The position numbers and the translations under genes were made by a program. From assembly GCA_013822725.1 (NCBI GenBank), contig PNKX01000002.1, positions 67,001 through 131,000 of the forward strand: DNA of 64,000 bases. The letters are read 5' to 3'. The notes under the pieces are model-generated. The model was not told the DNA's origin and did no database searches. It was given only the letters and a program-made list of their open reading frames with translations. This stretch comes from Pirellula sp. (GTDB lineage: Bacteria; Planctomycetota; Planctomycetia; Pirellulales; Lacipirellulaceae). How positions within the stretch are numbered: the first letter of the stretch is position 1; each line of letters begins with the position of its first letter. Below are positions 1 through 9,263 of the stretch, piece by piece.

Positions 1-869
1 GCGTCGAACCCCAGCTTCTGCAGGAACTCCAGCGGTTCCCCCTGCCACTGGATAATCCGCGGCACCGTCGGAGGCTTGCCGCTTAGCGCCGCCACCGCCG
101 GCGTCGCATTAGCCACCGCGGTTTCAAACGCCGCCGGCATGACCGGGCTCGCCGAGACGACGCCGTTGGGAGTCGAACCGGGAGCGTTGCCCCCGACGTT
201 CAGCACGCCGTACATCGCCACCTGATCGACCCACAAGTCGGTGTTTCCAGGTCCGCCCGGCGCGAGAATCACCAATTGCGAAACATAGGCGCCCCGTTCG
301 TCCATGGCGCCCCCGAAGTGGGCGCGTGCGACTCGCGCCTGGGCCGGCAGCTCCTTGGCGAGCTCGCGGAAGTCTAGCTGCTCCCAATCGCCGCCACGAC
401 CATTCTTGTTGGAACGAATGAGCAACCGCCGCGCTTCCCCCGTTTCGGGATCGATCGCCCGTGGCAGCACCACCGTCGCCGCCAACTGGGCGCCAGGGCG
501 ACTGCAGGCGACCCACGCCGCAAGCCGCGTCTCGCCCAGCACGATCGCCGCCGGCAGGTCGTACGCGAGTTGTGCCGAGCTTCCCGGGGCGACCGAGACG
601 ACGACCCGCTCCGAGGCGCTGCCAAATCGGCTCCGGCCAGCTTCAATTGCCTGACCTATCACCCGCACGTCGGCTGACGGATTGAGGAGTTTGAGCGTCG
701 GCGTCGCGTCGTCCATATTGTCCAGCAACACGGGAGACGATTGCGCCGCTTCGATCGATTGAGCGGGCGCTGCCCCGCAAATCGGCCATGCAAGTATTGC
801 AAATGCGATTGAGAACCATGCGCAGAGTCGACAATCGCGTGCGCAACAACTTCGCTTTGTCGTCTCCAT
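1..869 (-). CDS. Secreted hypothetical protein, 3' part missing (runs off the window)
   Basis: An open minus-strand frame starts at the ATG at 867-869 and stays open to the window edge, giving about 289 residues. The N terminus has basic residues followed by a hydrophobic run (WFSIAFAILAWPICGAAPAQS), which fits a Sec signal peptide cleaved near residue 37. The mature part is beta-rich in appearance and ends here at W-Q-G-E-P-L-E-F-L-Q-K-L-G-F. I do not recognise the family; the composition suggests a secreted planctomycetal carbohydrate-binding or surface protein, but this is a guess. Open frames on the same strand in other phases over this interval lack a signal sequence and are shadows. Confidence 0.65.
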   Translation of the reverse strand, partial: METTKRSCCARDCRLCAWFSIAFAILAWPICGAAPAQSIEAAQSSPVLLDNMDDATPTLKLLNPSADVRVIGQAIEAGRSRFGSASERVVVSVAPGSSAQLAYDLPAAIVLGETRLAAWVACSRPGAQLAATVVLPRAIDPETGEARRLLIRSNKNGRGGDWEQLDFRELAKELPAQARVARAHFGGAMDERGAYVSQLVILAPGGPGNTDLWVDQVAMYGVLNVGGNAPGSTPNGVVSASPVMPAAFETAVANATPAVAALSGKPPTVPRIIQWQGEPLEFLQKLGFD

Positions 870-1233
870 GCATACAATCGCTGTGGCCAGACAAGAAATG
901 ACGACGCCGCTCGCGGACGCGGCGTCGCTCTCCCACGATCGCCGAGCGGCGGTCAGGCGTCGGACCAGCATGTTGCGGCAGGGCAACATCGGTCGGCAGC
1001 CTCGCGGCTCGTCGTAACTTGGGCTTGTATCAGTCTTTCCGCACAGGGGCCAGATCAAGTCGAGGCGTTTCCGCCACAGGCAGGGTGGCAGCACGACTCG
1101 AACCGCCAAATGCTTGCTGCACGTTAACTCTTTTCACTACAATGCTTTGCAGCAACGGGGCGTTGGTCTGGAATGACCGTGGCACGAGCAGTGCCTTAGA
1201 GGGTGGCCTCAGCAAGCCACCCGGAGACGCACG
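870..1233. other. Intergenic region between divergent genes
   Basis: No convincing gene is seen. The interval separates two divergently transcribed genes and should hold both promoters. It contains a GC-rich hairpin near 901-930 (CGACGCCGC paired with GCGGCGTCG). Confidence 0.4.
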
Positions 1234-1512
1234 ATGAACAACACGCCCGATTCGATCGCGACCACTCAGGACCAGATCCCTGCCGACCTCCTTCGCTTGT
1301 CGGAGGCGATCCACAGCCTGCCGGCGCCGTACGCCGCACAGCTCGCTCCGCTGGTCGACGCCGTCATGGAAAGCACCAAACGCCGTCGCCGGATTCTCAC
1401 TCTGGTCCAGGACGCTCTCAGCCAGCTCCGCCTCGACATGAAGTACCTGATGTTCGATTTGGAAGCGACTCGTCGCGAACGGGACGAATATCGGCTAAAG
1501 TTGGAGGAGTAA
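1234..1512 (+). CDS. Small hypothetical protein, helical
   Basis: A 92-residue protein preceded by GGAG seven bases before the ATG. It is predicted helical with a basic patch (TKRRRRIL, about residues 48-55) and a charged C-terminal helix (RRERDEYRLKLEE) that could form a coiled coil. It has no signal peptide or membrane segment. I do not recognise the family. It lies upstream of the kinase gene on the same strand with a gap of about 150 bases. Confidence 0.6.
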   Translation: MNNTPDSIATTQDQIPADLLRLSEAIHSLPAPYAAQLAPLVDAVMESTKRRRRILTLVQDALSQLRLDMKYLMFDLEATRRERDEYRLKLEE

Positions 1513-1665
1513 CAGAGAGGCGACCGCTGGCGACAAGGGGCACTGTCGCGCGGACGGCGCTCGAGGAGATCCATAGCGGCGGTTCTCCGACGGTTCCAAC
1601 TTCCCCGCTGACTTTCCCCTAACGGCTCGCTCGGCAGCGCTTTCGAGACAGCCCACCAGTGCGCG

Positions 1666-3123
1666 ATGACCACCACCCTCACTGCTGAGAAGCTGGCGCA
1701 GCGGGCCGTCGACGTCAACGTTCTGACCGAACAGGACTTGAACGGCGTCTGGGCTGAGTTCGGCACGCGGGCCGTCGACTACGAACCCTTCAAGCAAACG
1801 CTCGTCCGCCGCGGGCTGCTGACCAACTATCAGCTCGACCGACTGATCGAAGGGTATCGCAACGGCTTTTTCTACGGCGACTACAAAATCCTGTATGGCG
1901 TCGGCGCCGGAACATTCGCCAGAGTGTTCCGCGCCACGCACATCCATACGGGCGAACTCTTCGCCGTGAAGGTCCTGCGCAGCCGGTATAGCCGTGCCGG
2001 CGGCGACGACAAACGCGACCTTTTCCGTCGCGAGGGGGAACTCGGCGCCCAGCTGAAGCACCCCAACATCGTCGGCATCCACGAGGTTGTCTCGAGCGGC
2101 GCCGTCAATTACATCGTGATGGACTTCGTCGAGGGGCAGAACCTTCGCGACTTCTACAAGGTCCGCGGCAAGTTCGATCCGCTCCACGCCACCCGCATCG
2201 CCGCCGACATGATGGCGGGGTTGAATTACGCGTTCCTCAAGGGGATCACGCACCGCGACTTGAAGATGTCGAACGTCATTGTCGCCAGCGACGGCGACGC
2301 CAAGATCCTCGACTTCGGCCTCGCCGGCATGGAAGGCGCCGAAGCCGACGAAGCGAATCCCCGCACCATCGATTACGCCGGCCTCGAACGGGCCACCAAC
2401 GTCCGTAAGGACGACACCCGCAGCGATATCTTTTTCTCGGGCTGCATCTACTACCAGATGCTCAGCGGCAAGCCCGCCCTCGCTGAAACGCGCGAACGCT
2501 CGCAGCGGCTCAGCAAGTCGCGGTTTATGGACATCAAACCGCTGCTCGACGTCGCCCCCAACGTGCCGCTGCCGATGGCGCGGGTCGTCACCAAGTCGCT
2601 CGAACTCGACCCCGCGCGCCGCTACCAGACGCCGGGCGAAATGCTCGCCGATCTCAAGGTCGCCGCCAAGCGCGTCGCCGAGGCGAAGGACAATCCCGCC
2701 CTCCTGGAAGAGCAAGCCAAACTCGAAGGCCAAGACGACGCCGGCGAACCGCGGAAGTTGATGATCGTCGAGTCCGATCACAAGATGCAGGACCTCTTCC
2801 GCGAACTCTTCAAGAAGCAAGGCTACCGCGTCCTGGTGACCACCGATCCGGAACGCCTCTTTCAGCGGATCTACGACGACGTCAAGGCGTTCGACGTCAT
2901 CATGCTCAGCTCCGGCCAACTCGGCCGCGAAGCGCTCGAAGCGTTCAACAAGCTCGGCGACGACATGCGTACCAAACGGATCCCCACGGTGCTGCTCCTC
3001 GGCGAAGGCCACGGCGCCCTCGAGGGTGAAGCACCAACAAACGCCAGTCGCATCGTCGTAAAGATGCCGCTCAAAGGCAGCGAACTCCGCGCCGCGATTC
3101 TGAAAGCCCTCGCAGGCAAGTAG
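1666..3123 (+). CDS. Ser/Thr protein kinase with C-terminal degenerate receiver domain
   Basis: A 485-residue cytosolic protein. Residues 72-335 are a Hanks-type kinase: glycine loop GVGAGTFARV (78-87), ATP-binding lysine K102 in FAVKVL, catalytic HRDLK (196-200) with N203, and DFG (216-218). The kinase should therefore be active. Residues about 364-482 resemble a two-component receiver domain (KLMIVESDHKM, then VIML, then a conserved lysine in VVKMPL). The phosphoacceptor aspartate position holds serine (S415, in DVIMLSSG) and the acidic pair is E-S, so this looks like a pseudo-receiver. No membrane segment or PASTA repeats are seen, unlike many planctomycetal kinases. Residues 1-70 form a helical N-terminal region of unknown role. 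Confidence 0.92.
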   Translation: MTTTLTAEKLAQRAVDVNVLTEQDLNGVWAEFGTRAVDYEPFKQTLVRRGLLTNYQLDRLIEGYRNGFFYGDYKILYGVGAGTFARVFRATHIHTGELFAVKVLRSRYSRAGGDDKRDLFRREGELGAQLKHPNIVGIHEVVSSGAVNYIVMDFVEGQNLRDFYKVRGKFDPLHATRIAADMMAGLNYAFLKGITHRDLKMSNVIVASDGDAKILDFGLAGMEGAEADEANPRTIDYAGLERATNVRKDDTRSDIFFSGCIYYQMLSGKPALAETRERSQRLSKSRFMDIKPLLDVAPNVPLPMARVVTKSLELDPARRYQTPGEMLADLKVAAKRVAEAKDNPALLEEQAKLEGQDDAGEPRKLMIVESDHKMQDLFRELFKKQGYRVLVTTDPERLFQRIYDDVKAFDVIMLSSGQLGREALEAFNKLGDDMRTKRIPTVLLLGEGHGALEGEAPTNASRIVVKMPLKGSELRAAILKALAGK

Positions 3124-3130
3124 CCCCGCC

Positions 3131-3156
3131 GGACTGGTCGCTTAAGCGACCAGTCC
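3131..3156. repeat. Perfect 26-bp palindrome, copy 1
   Basis: Arm GGACTGGTCGCTT is followed directly by its exact reverse complement. The same 26 bases and the following GAACCC recur at 9200-9225. It sits eight bases after the kinase stop codon and could also help terminate transcription, although no T-run follows. Confidence 0.9.
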
Positions 3157-3249
3157 GAACCCGCCCAAGAGTTAGAGTACAATACCCTGCGGCGCCACAA
3201 GCTTTCCAACAATAAAACCCTCCCAGGCGGGACCTGATACATTGTCCCC

Positions 3250-4071
3250 ATGCTGATTCACGCCGGTTTTGAAGCCGCCTTCGATTTCGCGGCGCCGACC
3301 ACGGTGCTGTTGATGGGCAATATCCATCCGACGCGGACCGCGTCGATCCGCCGGCTCGAACGCCTGACGGTCACCCCCGCGGGCGCCGTCAACGGGTACT
3401 TCGACCTCTACGGCAACCAATGCGGGCGAACGACCGTCCCCGCCGGCCGCGTGACGTTTCGGGCCGACGCCGTGGTGGAAGATAGCGGATTACCCGACGC
3501 CCAGGCGCCGCAGGCTCGTCAGCATCCGGTCCATGAACTCCCCGACGACGTGCTCCATTACCTCCTCGCCAGCCGTTACTGCGAGGTCGACAGCGAACTG
3601 CGAGACACGGCCTGGAAACTGTTTGGCCATTTGCCGGCTGGTTGGCCGTTGGTGCAGGCGGTCTGCGACTTCGTCCACCGCCATATTCGCTTCGACTATT
3701 TGAAAGCCCGCGCGAATCGCACCGCGCTCGAAGTCTACCGCGAGCGCGTCGGCGTCTGCCGCGACTACATGCACCTCGCGGTGACATTCTGCCGCTCGCT
3801 CAACATCCCGGCTAGATACTGCACCGGTTACCTCGGCGACATCGGCGTCCCGCGGCAAGCCGCGCCGATGGACTTCAGCGCGTGGTTTGAAGTTTACCTG
3901 GGCGCCGCATGGCAATCCTTCGACGCCCGCAACAATACGCCGCGGATCGGCCGCATTCTGATGGCCCGCGGCCGCGACGCCGCCGACGTCGCGCTCACGA
4001 CGACTTTTGGGGCGAATCAGCTATCCTCGTTCCGCGTCTGGACTGACGAAGTGCAAGCGGGTGTTTTCTAA
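3250..4071 (+). CDS. Transglutaminase-like family protein
   Basis: A 273-residue protein with an N-terminal beta-rich domain (about 1-95) and a transglutaminase-like core (about 120-230). The nucleophile C170 lies in RVGVCRDYMHLAVTFCRSL and the likely Asp of the triad is D225 in SFDARNNTPRIGR. Between them the position that usually holds the catalytic histidine reads S210 in MDFSAWFEVYL. Such proteins act as cysteine peptidases or amidases; the substrate is unknown. No signal peptide is seen. It follows the kinase gene after 126 bases that carry a palindrome, so co-transcription is uncertain. Confidence 0.82.
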   Translation: MLIHAGFEAAFDFAAPTTVLLMGNIHPTRTASIRRLERLTVTPAGAVNGYFDLYGNQCGRTTVPAGRVTFRADAVVEDSGLPDAQAPQARQHPVHELPDDVLHYLLASRYCEVDSELRDTAWKLFGHLPAGWPLVQAVCDFVHRHIRFDYLKARANRTALEVYRERVGVCRDYMHLAVTFCRSLNIPARYCTGYLGDIGVPRQAAPMDFSAWFEVYLGAAWQSFDARNNTPRIGRILMARGRDAADVALTTTFGANQLSSFRVWTDEVQAGVF

Positions 4072-4325
4072 GAAATGTCGTATAGCGGCACTGGAATCCT
4101 ACCAGTGAGAAGTGGGCACTCGCTCGACAAAAAATCGACTGAATCGTCAGAAAAAGCGTTACCGGCACGAGATTTCCGCAGTGGCGTGAATCCCCGCGCA
4201 CGCCTACGATGACAGGTGGAGGGGAGATCCTCTCTCACTGACCGGCCCTCGGCCATATGGTCGATCCCTTTCCCCACGCCGCAGCGTCTCATCGCGGCGA
4301 CTTCTTCTATTGGAAAGGCGATGCC

Positions 4326-4571
4326 ATGCTCGGCCGCAACCAACTCTCGGACAAGGATCTTCTGAAGGCGGTTAACCAACGCTTGATGCGCTCGGGAACC
4401 GGTTCGCAGTCCCGCGTCACCGCGAATGTCGCGAAGGGAATGGTCACGTTGACCGGCACGCTGCAGTACGCCATCCAACGAGCCCCCATCATGAAAGCGG
4501 TGCAAAGCGTGCCGGGCATTGGACGTATCGTCGATCAGATGGTGCTCGTCCAGAAGAAGCCGCAGCAGTAA
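4326..4571 (+). CDS. BON domain protein
   Basis: An 81-residue protein made almost entirely of one BON domain (GSQSRVTANVAKGMVTLTGTLQYAIQRAPIMKAVQSVPG; typical V-x-G-x-V-x-L-x-G pattern). BON domains bind phospholipid or join larger proteins. I chose the ATG at 4326 because GGAAAGG lies about eight bases upstream; the frame remains open to 4257, but that extension (DPFPHAAASHRG) does not look like a signal peptide or a domain. It shares strand with the following glycosyltransferase gene. Confidence 0.72.
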   Translation: MLGRNQLSDKDLLKAVNQRLMRSGTGSQSRVTANVAKGMVTLTGTLQYAIQRAPIMKAVQSVPGIGRIVDQMVLVQKKPQQ

Positions 4572-4699
4572 TTCTCTTTGTCCCTGTGCGCACCGCTGGC
4601 CTGGATTCGGCGCTGTACTGGTCGTATTGACTCTCGATCGGCCGAGCGTCGACCGAACGCCGCGACGCGGACCGTCGCCCTTTTACTGGTGAGCGCCCT

Positions 4700-7033
4700 A
4701 TGGTTCGCAATACTGATTTCCGCAAGCTTGGCTTCATCGGCGACTACCTGCCCCGCAAATGCGGCATCGCCACGTTTACCGCCGACCTGTTCGGCGCGGT
4801 CGCCGCCCAGTACCCGTCGATCGACTGCTGCGTCGTGCCGGTCAACGATATCGCCGAAGGCTACGACTACCCCCGTGAAGTGCAGTTCGAGTTCGAGCAG
4901 CAAGACCTCGATTCCTATCGCCGCGCGGCCGACTTTCTCAACTTCAGCAACATCGACGTCGTTTCGCTGCAGCACGAGTACGGCATCTTCGGCGGCCAGG
5001 CGGGGCGGCACATCCTCGCGCTGCTGCGAGACGTCCGCATGCCGGTGGTGACGACTCTCCATACCGTGTTGAAAGAGCCCTCGCCCGACCAACGCCGCGT
5101 GCTGCGGGAACTGGCTGAGATCTCCTCGCGACTCGTCGTGATGTCGCAGCGCGGCCGCGAGTTCCTGCTCGACGTCTACGGCGTCCCCGCGGCGAAGATC
5201 GACGTCATCGCCCACGGCATCCCCGACATGCCCTTCGTCGATCCGAATGCGTCGAAGGAACAATTCGGCGTCGAGGGGAAGCACGTCATCCTCACGTTCG
5301 GCCTCCTCTCCCCGAACAAGGGGATCGAGTTCGCCCTCCAAGCCTTGCCGGAGATCATTCGCGAGTTCCCCAACGTCGTGTACATCGTCCTTGGCGCCAC
5401 CCATCCAAACCTCGTCCGCGAGCAGGGCGAAACCTACCGGCTCAGCCTGGAACGGATGGCGAGCGACCTCGGCGTGCGCAAGAACGTCATCTTCTACAAT
5501 CGCTTCGTCGAAAGGCACGAGCTGATCGAATTCATCGCCGCCGCCGACATCTACCTCACCCCCTACCTGGAACCGGCGCAAATTACCTCCGGCACGCTCG
5601 CGTACGCCTTCGGTTGCGGCAAGCCGGTCGTTTCCACGCCCTATTGGCATGCCGAGGAACTGCTGGCCGACAACCGCGGCGCCCTCGTGCCGTTCCGCGA
5701 CTCCAGTGCCATCGCCCAGCAAATCTGCAGCCTCATTCGCGACGAACCGCGCCGCCACGCCATGGGCCGGCAAGCCTACACGCTCGGGCGCGAGATGATC
5801 TGGAGCCACGTCGCCCACCTTTACATGAATTCGTTTCAGCAAGCGCGGCGCGTTCGCTTCGATCGCCCGGTGAAGCCGCTGGCGATTCAAACGCTCGACG
5901 AACGCCCCTGGGAACTCCCCAAGTGGCGGCTTGAGCATCTACTCCGCATGACCGACTCGTGTGGCCTGCTGCAACACGCCAAGTACACCCTCCCCAACTT
6001 CGCCGAAGGCTACTGCACCGACGACAACGCTCGCGGCCTGCAGTTCGCAATGGCGCTCGAAGAGATGGGGCTCGACACGCTCGAGACCCAACGGGCGACG
6101 ACGCGCTACGCCGCGTTCCTCGACGCGGCGTTCGACCCCGAGCAGCGACGCTTCCGCAATTTCCTGACCTTCGACCGCCGCTGGGTCCACGAAGACATCC
6201 TCGGTTCCGACGATTGCTTTGGCCGCGCGATGTGCGCTCTCGGCGCCTGCATCGGCCGTTCAAAACAACGCAGCCTGCAATGCTGGGCGATGGAAGTCTT
6301 CCATCAAGCGCTGCCCACGAGCGTCGAGATCAACTCGCCGCGAGCCTGGGCGTCGACTCTCATGGGGATCGACCAGTACCTCCGCCGCTTCGGCGGTGAT
6401 CGGGCCGTGACGCAGGTCCGCACCGCGCTCGTCGAGCGATTAGTCGACCTTCACGAGCGGGCCTCCTCGCTAACGTGGCCCTGGTTTGAAGAGACGCTCA
6501 GCTACGACAACGCGGCGCTGTCGCATGCGTTGATCCTCAGCGGTCGCGCCAGCGGCGACGCCGCGGTGCAAGACTTGGGGCTCCGCTCGCTCGAGTGGCT
6601 CGTGGGAGTCCAACGCGCCCCACGCGGTCACTTTCGCCCCATCGGCAGCGACGGCTTCCACAAGCGCGGCGGCCCGCGGGCCGACTTCGATCAACAGCCG
6701 ATCGAGGCCTGGGCCACTGTGGCGGCCTGCGTCGAAGCCTACCGCACGACCGAAGAGTCGTCGTGGCTCAACGAAGCAAGGCTTGCCTTCGAATGGTTCC
6801 TGGGCCGCAACGACCTTGGCGTCGAACTCTACGACGCCAGCACCGGCGGCTGCCACGACGGGTTACATGCCGACCGCGTCAACGAGAACCAAGGCGCCGA
6901 ATCGACGCTGGCGTTTTTGCTCTCGCTCGCCGAGTTGCAGCAACTCGAAAGTTCCCTAGCAGCCTTCCGCCGCGCCGCCGAAGCGGCGGCCGATTTACAG
7001 CCCCGGCCTCTGGCCGGGGGTGGCGTTGCGTAA
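4700..7033 (+). CDS. GT4-type glycosyltransferase with C-terminal helical-barrel domain
   Basis: A 777-residue protein. Residues 1 to about 385 are a GT-B fold glycosyltransferase of family 4 (start KLGFIGDYLPRKCGIATF; donor-binding half with FGLLSPNKGIEFALQAL and EPAQITSGTLAYAFGCGKPVVSTPYW). Residues about 400-750 are an alpha-helical domain resembling an (alpha/alpha)6 barrel (PNFAEGYCTDDNARGLQFAMALEEMG). This two-domain layout is known next to GH130 mannoside phosphorylase genes, and here the GH130-like gene is convergent just downstream, so a mannose-containing glycan or glycoside is the likely substrate (inference). The last residues (LQPRPLAGGGVA) are encoded by a dispersed GC-rich hairpin at 6998-7021, which probably replaced the original C terminus. 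Confidence 0.85.
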   Translation: MVRNTDFRKLGFIGDYLPRKCGIATFTADLFGAVAAQYPSIDCCVVPVNDIAEGYDYPREVQFEFEQQDLDSYRRAADFLNFSNIDVVSLQHEYGIFGGQAGRHILALLRDVRMPVVTTLHTVLKEPSPDQRRVLRELAEISSRLVVMSQRGREFLLDVYGVPAAKIDVIAHGIPDMPFVDPNASKEQFGVEGKHVILTFGLLSPNKGIEFALQALPEIIREFPNVVYIVLGATHPNLVREQGETYRLSLERMASDLGVRKNVIFYNRFVERHELIEFIAAADIYLTPYLEPAQITSGTLAYAFGCGKPVVSTPYWHAEELLADNRGALVPFRDSSAIAQQICSLIRDEPRRHAMGRQAYTLGREMIWSHVAHLYMNSFQQARRVRFDRPVKPLAIQTLDERPWELPKWRLEHLLRMTDSCGLLQHAKYTLPNFAEGYCTDDNARGLQFAMALEEMGLDTLETQRATTRYAAFLDAAFDPEQRRFRNFLTFDRRWVHEDILGSDDCFGRAMCALGACIGRSKQRSLQCWAMEVFHQALPTSVEINSPRAWASTLMGIDQYLRRFGGDRAVTQVRTALVERLVDLHERASSLTWPWFEETLSYDNAALSHALILSGRASGDAAVQDLGLRSLEWLVGVQRAPRGHFRPIGSDGFHKRGGPRADFDQQPIEAWATVAACVEAYRTTEESSWLNEARLAFEWFLGRNDLGVELYDASTGGCHDGLHADRVNENQGAESTLAFLLSLAELQQLESSLAAFRRAAEAAADLQPRPLAGGGVA

Positions 7034-7087
7034 CGAACTGCTCGAACGAAGCAATAGATTCCCCCCATGCGGAGCACGGAATTGGTT

Positions 7088-8569
7088 CTAACTCGTCAAC
7101 CGATCCAACAACCGCTCCACCGACACCATCCCAAACCGCGTCGTCGTGTCCGAAGTCGCGAACGGAATATACAACTGGTCGCTGTGGATCATCGCCCCGC
7201 ACGTGTAAGCGACGTTCGGCACGTAGCCGTCGCGTTCCTTCTCGGTCGGCACGATCAACGGTTCGTCGAGCACGCCAATGATCCGCTGCGGATCGTCGCG
7301 ATCTAGCAACATCGCCCCGATGCAATACGTCCGCATCGGCCCCACGCCGTGCGTGAGCAAGATCCAACCCTCAGACGTCTCCAGCGGCGAGCCGCAGTTG
7401 CCGATCTGCACAAACTCCCAGGGTTGCTTCGGCGTCTGCAGCAGGTCGGCCGTTTCCCAGAAGTGAACGTTGTCCGACCGCATGATGTAGAGATTCTCGC
7501 CGTCGATCCGCGAGCACATCACGTAGTTGCCGTCGATCTTCCGCGGGAACAGGGCGAGTCCCTTGTTCAGCGCCTTCGCGCCGTTGAGCGTGTGAACGCC
7601 GATCGTCTGGAAATCGCTCGTCTCGATTAACTCCGGCAGCGTCCGAAATCCGTCGTAGGCCGTACAGGTGCCGAAGTAAGTGACGGCGCCGTCGTCATGC
7701 ACGAAACGCACCAGCCGCAGGTCTTCCATGCCGCGGCTCTCGTTGATGGTCTGCGGGAAAATGACCAGTTCCGAAGCCTCCGCGTCGGCCGGAAGTTTCA
7801 ACTGGTAGTTCGACATCGCCAGCCAGCGAATTCCCTGCACGGAGTCTTCCGAACGAATCAACTCCGGCTCGCGCTCCCGCACGGCGATCACCGCCTGCTC
7901 CAACTGCGTCATCGTGAATGACGCGGGAAGGCTGTTCATCACCGCCTCTGCAATGCGCCGCGGCACGCCAATGTCGCCGAGCTTCCGCGCGAACAGCACT
8001 TTGTCGAACTGCTTGTCAGGCATCACGCTGATCGGACTGGTGTGCCGACTCAGCGGATCTACCTGAACTCGTTGATCGGAGTAGATGATGCCGGTCCGAA
8101 AGACGATCGACGAAACATGCCCCTCGCCAGTCGCCCGCAGGCTCATGATGAACCGGACCGCCCCATCGGGGAGATCTTGTTGATTCAGGTGCGGGACGAT
8201 CGACGGATTGAACAACGCCGCCGATTCGATCGAGTACTCCATCGTGAAGTACGAGCCGAGCAACAGCCGGCGGTTGAGATCGACGTCGCTCCCATTCCCG
8301 AGCAAAACCGCCGCGTTGCGGAAGTTCTGCTCCAGAATCGACACAATGTTGCTATGCCGCGTCCGAAATCGCTGGAAGACTTCATCCAGCAGCCGCGCGA
8401 CTTCATCGTCGTCTAGCTGAGCGATCCGCTCGACGATGTTCTCCATCCGACCCTTGCTGCCTGGGTCGAAGAAGCGGGTAATGACGCGGCGATTGTCGCT
8501 GGCGAACGTGACCGGCAGGCGCTTGACGGCCAACGGCTTGCGGCGACTCGATCTCTTGGCTGATGACAT
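7088..8569 (-). CDS. GH130-like glycosidase / mannoside phosphorylase
   Basis: A 493-residue cytosolic protein of the GH130 five-bladed propeller superfamily. The G-x-E-D-x-R type motif appears as GMEDLRLVRF, followed by YFGTCTAYDG, GLALFPRKIDGNYVMCSRID and GEGWIL-like blades ending in CGAMIHSDQLYIPFATSD. The first roughly 150 residues (VIERIA, DEVFQRFRTRHSNI) are a helical extension seen in the longer members. The family phosphorolyses or hydrolyses beta-mannosides. It converges with the GT4 gene 54 bases away, which supports a shared mannan-type pathway. Specificity cannot be told from sequence alone. Confidence 0.83.
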   Translation of the reverse strand: MSSAKRSSRRKPLAVKRLPVTFASDNRRVITRFFDPGSKGRMENIVERIAQLDDDEVARLLDEVFQRFRTRHSNIVSILEQNFRNAAVLLGNGSDVDLNRRLLLGSYFTMEYSIESAALFNPSIVPHLNQQDLPDGAVRFIMSLRATGEGHVSSIVFRTGIIYSDQRVQVDPLSRHTSPISVMPDKQFDKVLFARKLGDIGVPRRIAEAVMNSLPASFTMTQLEQAVIAVREREPELIRSEDSVQGIRWLAMSNYQLKLPADAEASELVIFPQTINESRGMEDLRLVRFVHDDGAVTYFGTCTAYDGFRTLPELIETSDFQTIGVHTLNGAKALNKGLALFPRKIDGNYVMCSRIDGENLYIMRSDNVHFWETADLLQTPKQPWEFVQIGNCGSPLETSEGWILLTHGVGPMRTYCIGAMLLDRDDPQRIIGVLDEPLIVPTEKERDGYVPNVAYTCGAMIHSDQLYIPFATSDTTTRFGMVSVERLLDRLTS

Positions 8570-8683
8570 CGATGGCGCTTGCTCATGCGCGTCTCCAATG
8601 GTGCTTGTGCGACGGCGACGGCTGGCGCTGAGGCGACGTGACGTTCAACTGGCTGGGGGAGCAGTTTAGCCCGCCGGGCTGCT

Positions 8684-9136
8684 CTAAGGGCACCCCAACT
8701 CCTTCTCCAACTGGTGGATTTTCTCCACCCGCCGCTCGTGGCGGCCTCCCTCAAAGGGGGTCGTCAGCCACACCTCGACCATCCGCTCGACGGTCCGCGG
8801 GCTGAGCATGTCGGCCGAAAGGCAGAGCACATTGAGGTCGTTGTGCCGGCGGCTGATTTCGGCAGTCACTTCGTCGTTGCAGGGCGCCGCGCGGACGCCG
8901 GAGAATTTGTTGGCCGTGACCGCCATCCCGATGCCGGTGCCGCAGATCAGCACGCCGCGCTCGGCGGCGCCCTGGCTCACCTTCTTCGCCACCAGCACGG
9001 CGAAGTCGGGGTAGTCGACCGATTCGGTGCCACACGTCCCCTCGTCGAGCACTTCGTGCCCCTTGGAACGGAGCATCCCGATGATCTGCTCCTTCAAGTG
9101 GTAACCGCGATGGTCGCTGCCGATGGCGATTCGCAT
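8684..9136 (-). CDS. rpiB: Ribose-5-phosphate isomerase B
   Basis: A 150-residue protein beginning MRIAIGSDHRGYHLKEQ, the standard RpiB start. The frame is open further upstream to 9256, but the extra part runs through the palindrome at 9200-9225 and is not part of the family. The catalytic cysteine and anion hole are in LICGTGIGMAVTANK, and the family SRRHNDLNVLCLSADM segment is present. It interconverts ribose-5-phosphate and ribulose-5-phosphate in the cytosol (pentose phosphate pathway). It probably follows the tsaC fusion gene on the same strand with 127 bases between. Confidence 0.95.
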   Translation of the reverse strand: MRIAIGSDHRGYHLKEQIIGMLRSKGHEVLDEGTCGTESVDYPDFAVLVAKKVSQGAAERGVLICGTGIGMAVTANKFSGVRAAPCNDEVTAEISRRHNDLNVLCLSADMLSPRTVERMVEVWLTTPFEGGRHERRVEKIHQLEKELGCP

Positions 9137-9199
9137 GGGACTCTGCCTCTGAAAAAGGCGCCTCAACAAGCGCCGAAAAATTGAATCAAACGCACCGCT

Positions 9200-9225
9200 G
9201 GACTGGTCGCTTAAGCGACCAGTCC
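9200..9225. repeat. Perfect 26-bp palindrome, copy 2
   Basis: Identical to 3131-3156, including the downstream GAACCC. It lies between two minus-strand genes, upstream of rpiB. Confidence 0.9.
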
Positions 9226-9263
9226 GAACCCTCGCTTGGGTTCGCCTCACTCTCACCTACCTA

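Noticed and set aside
1495..3012. A 505-residue minus-strand frame opposite the kinase gene
   Set aside because: Composition is that of an antisense shadow; the plus strand encodes a complete kinase.
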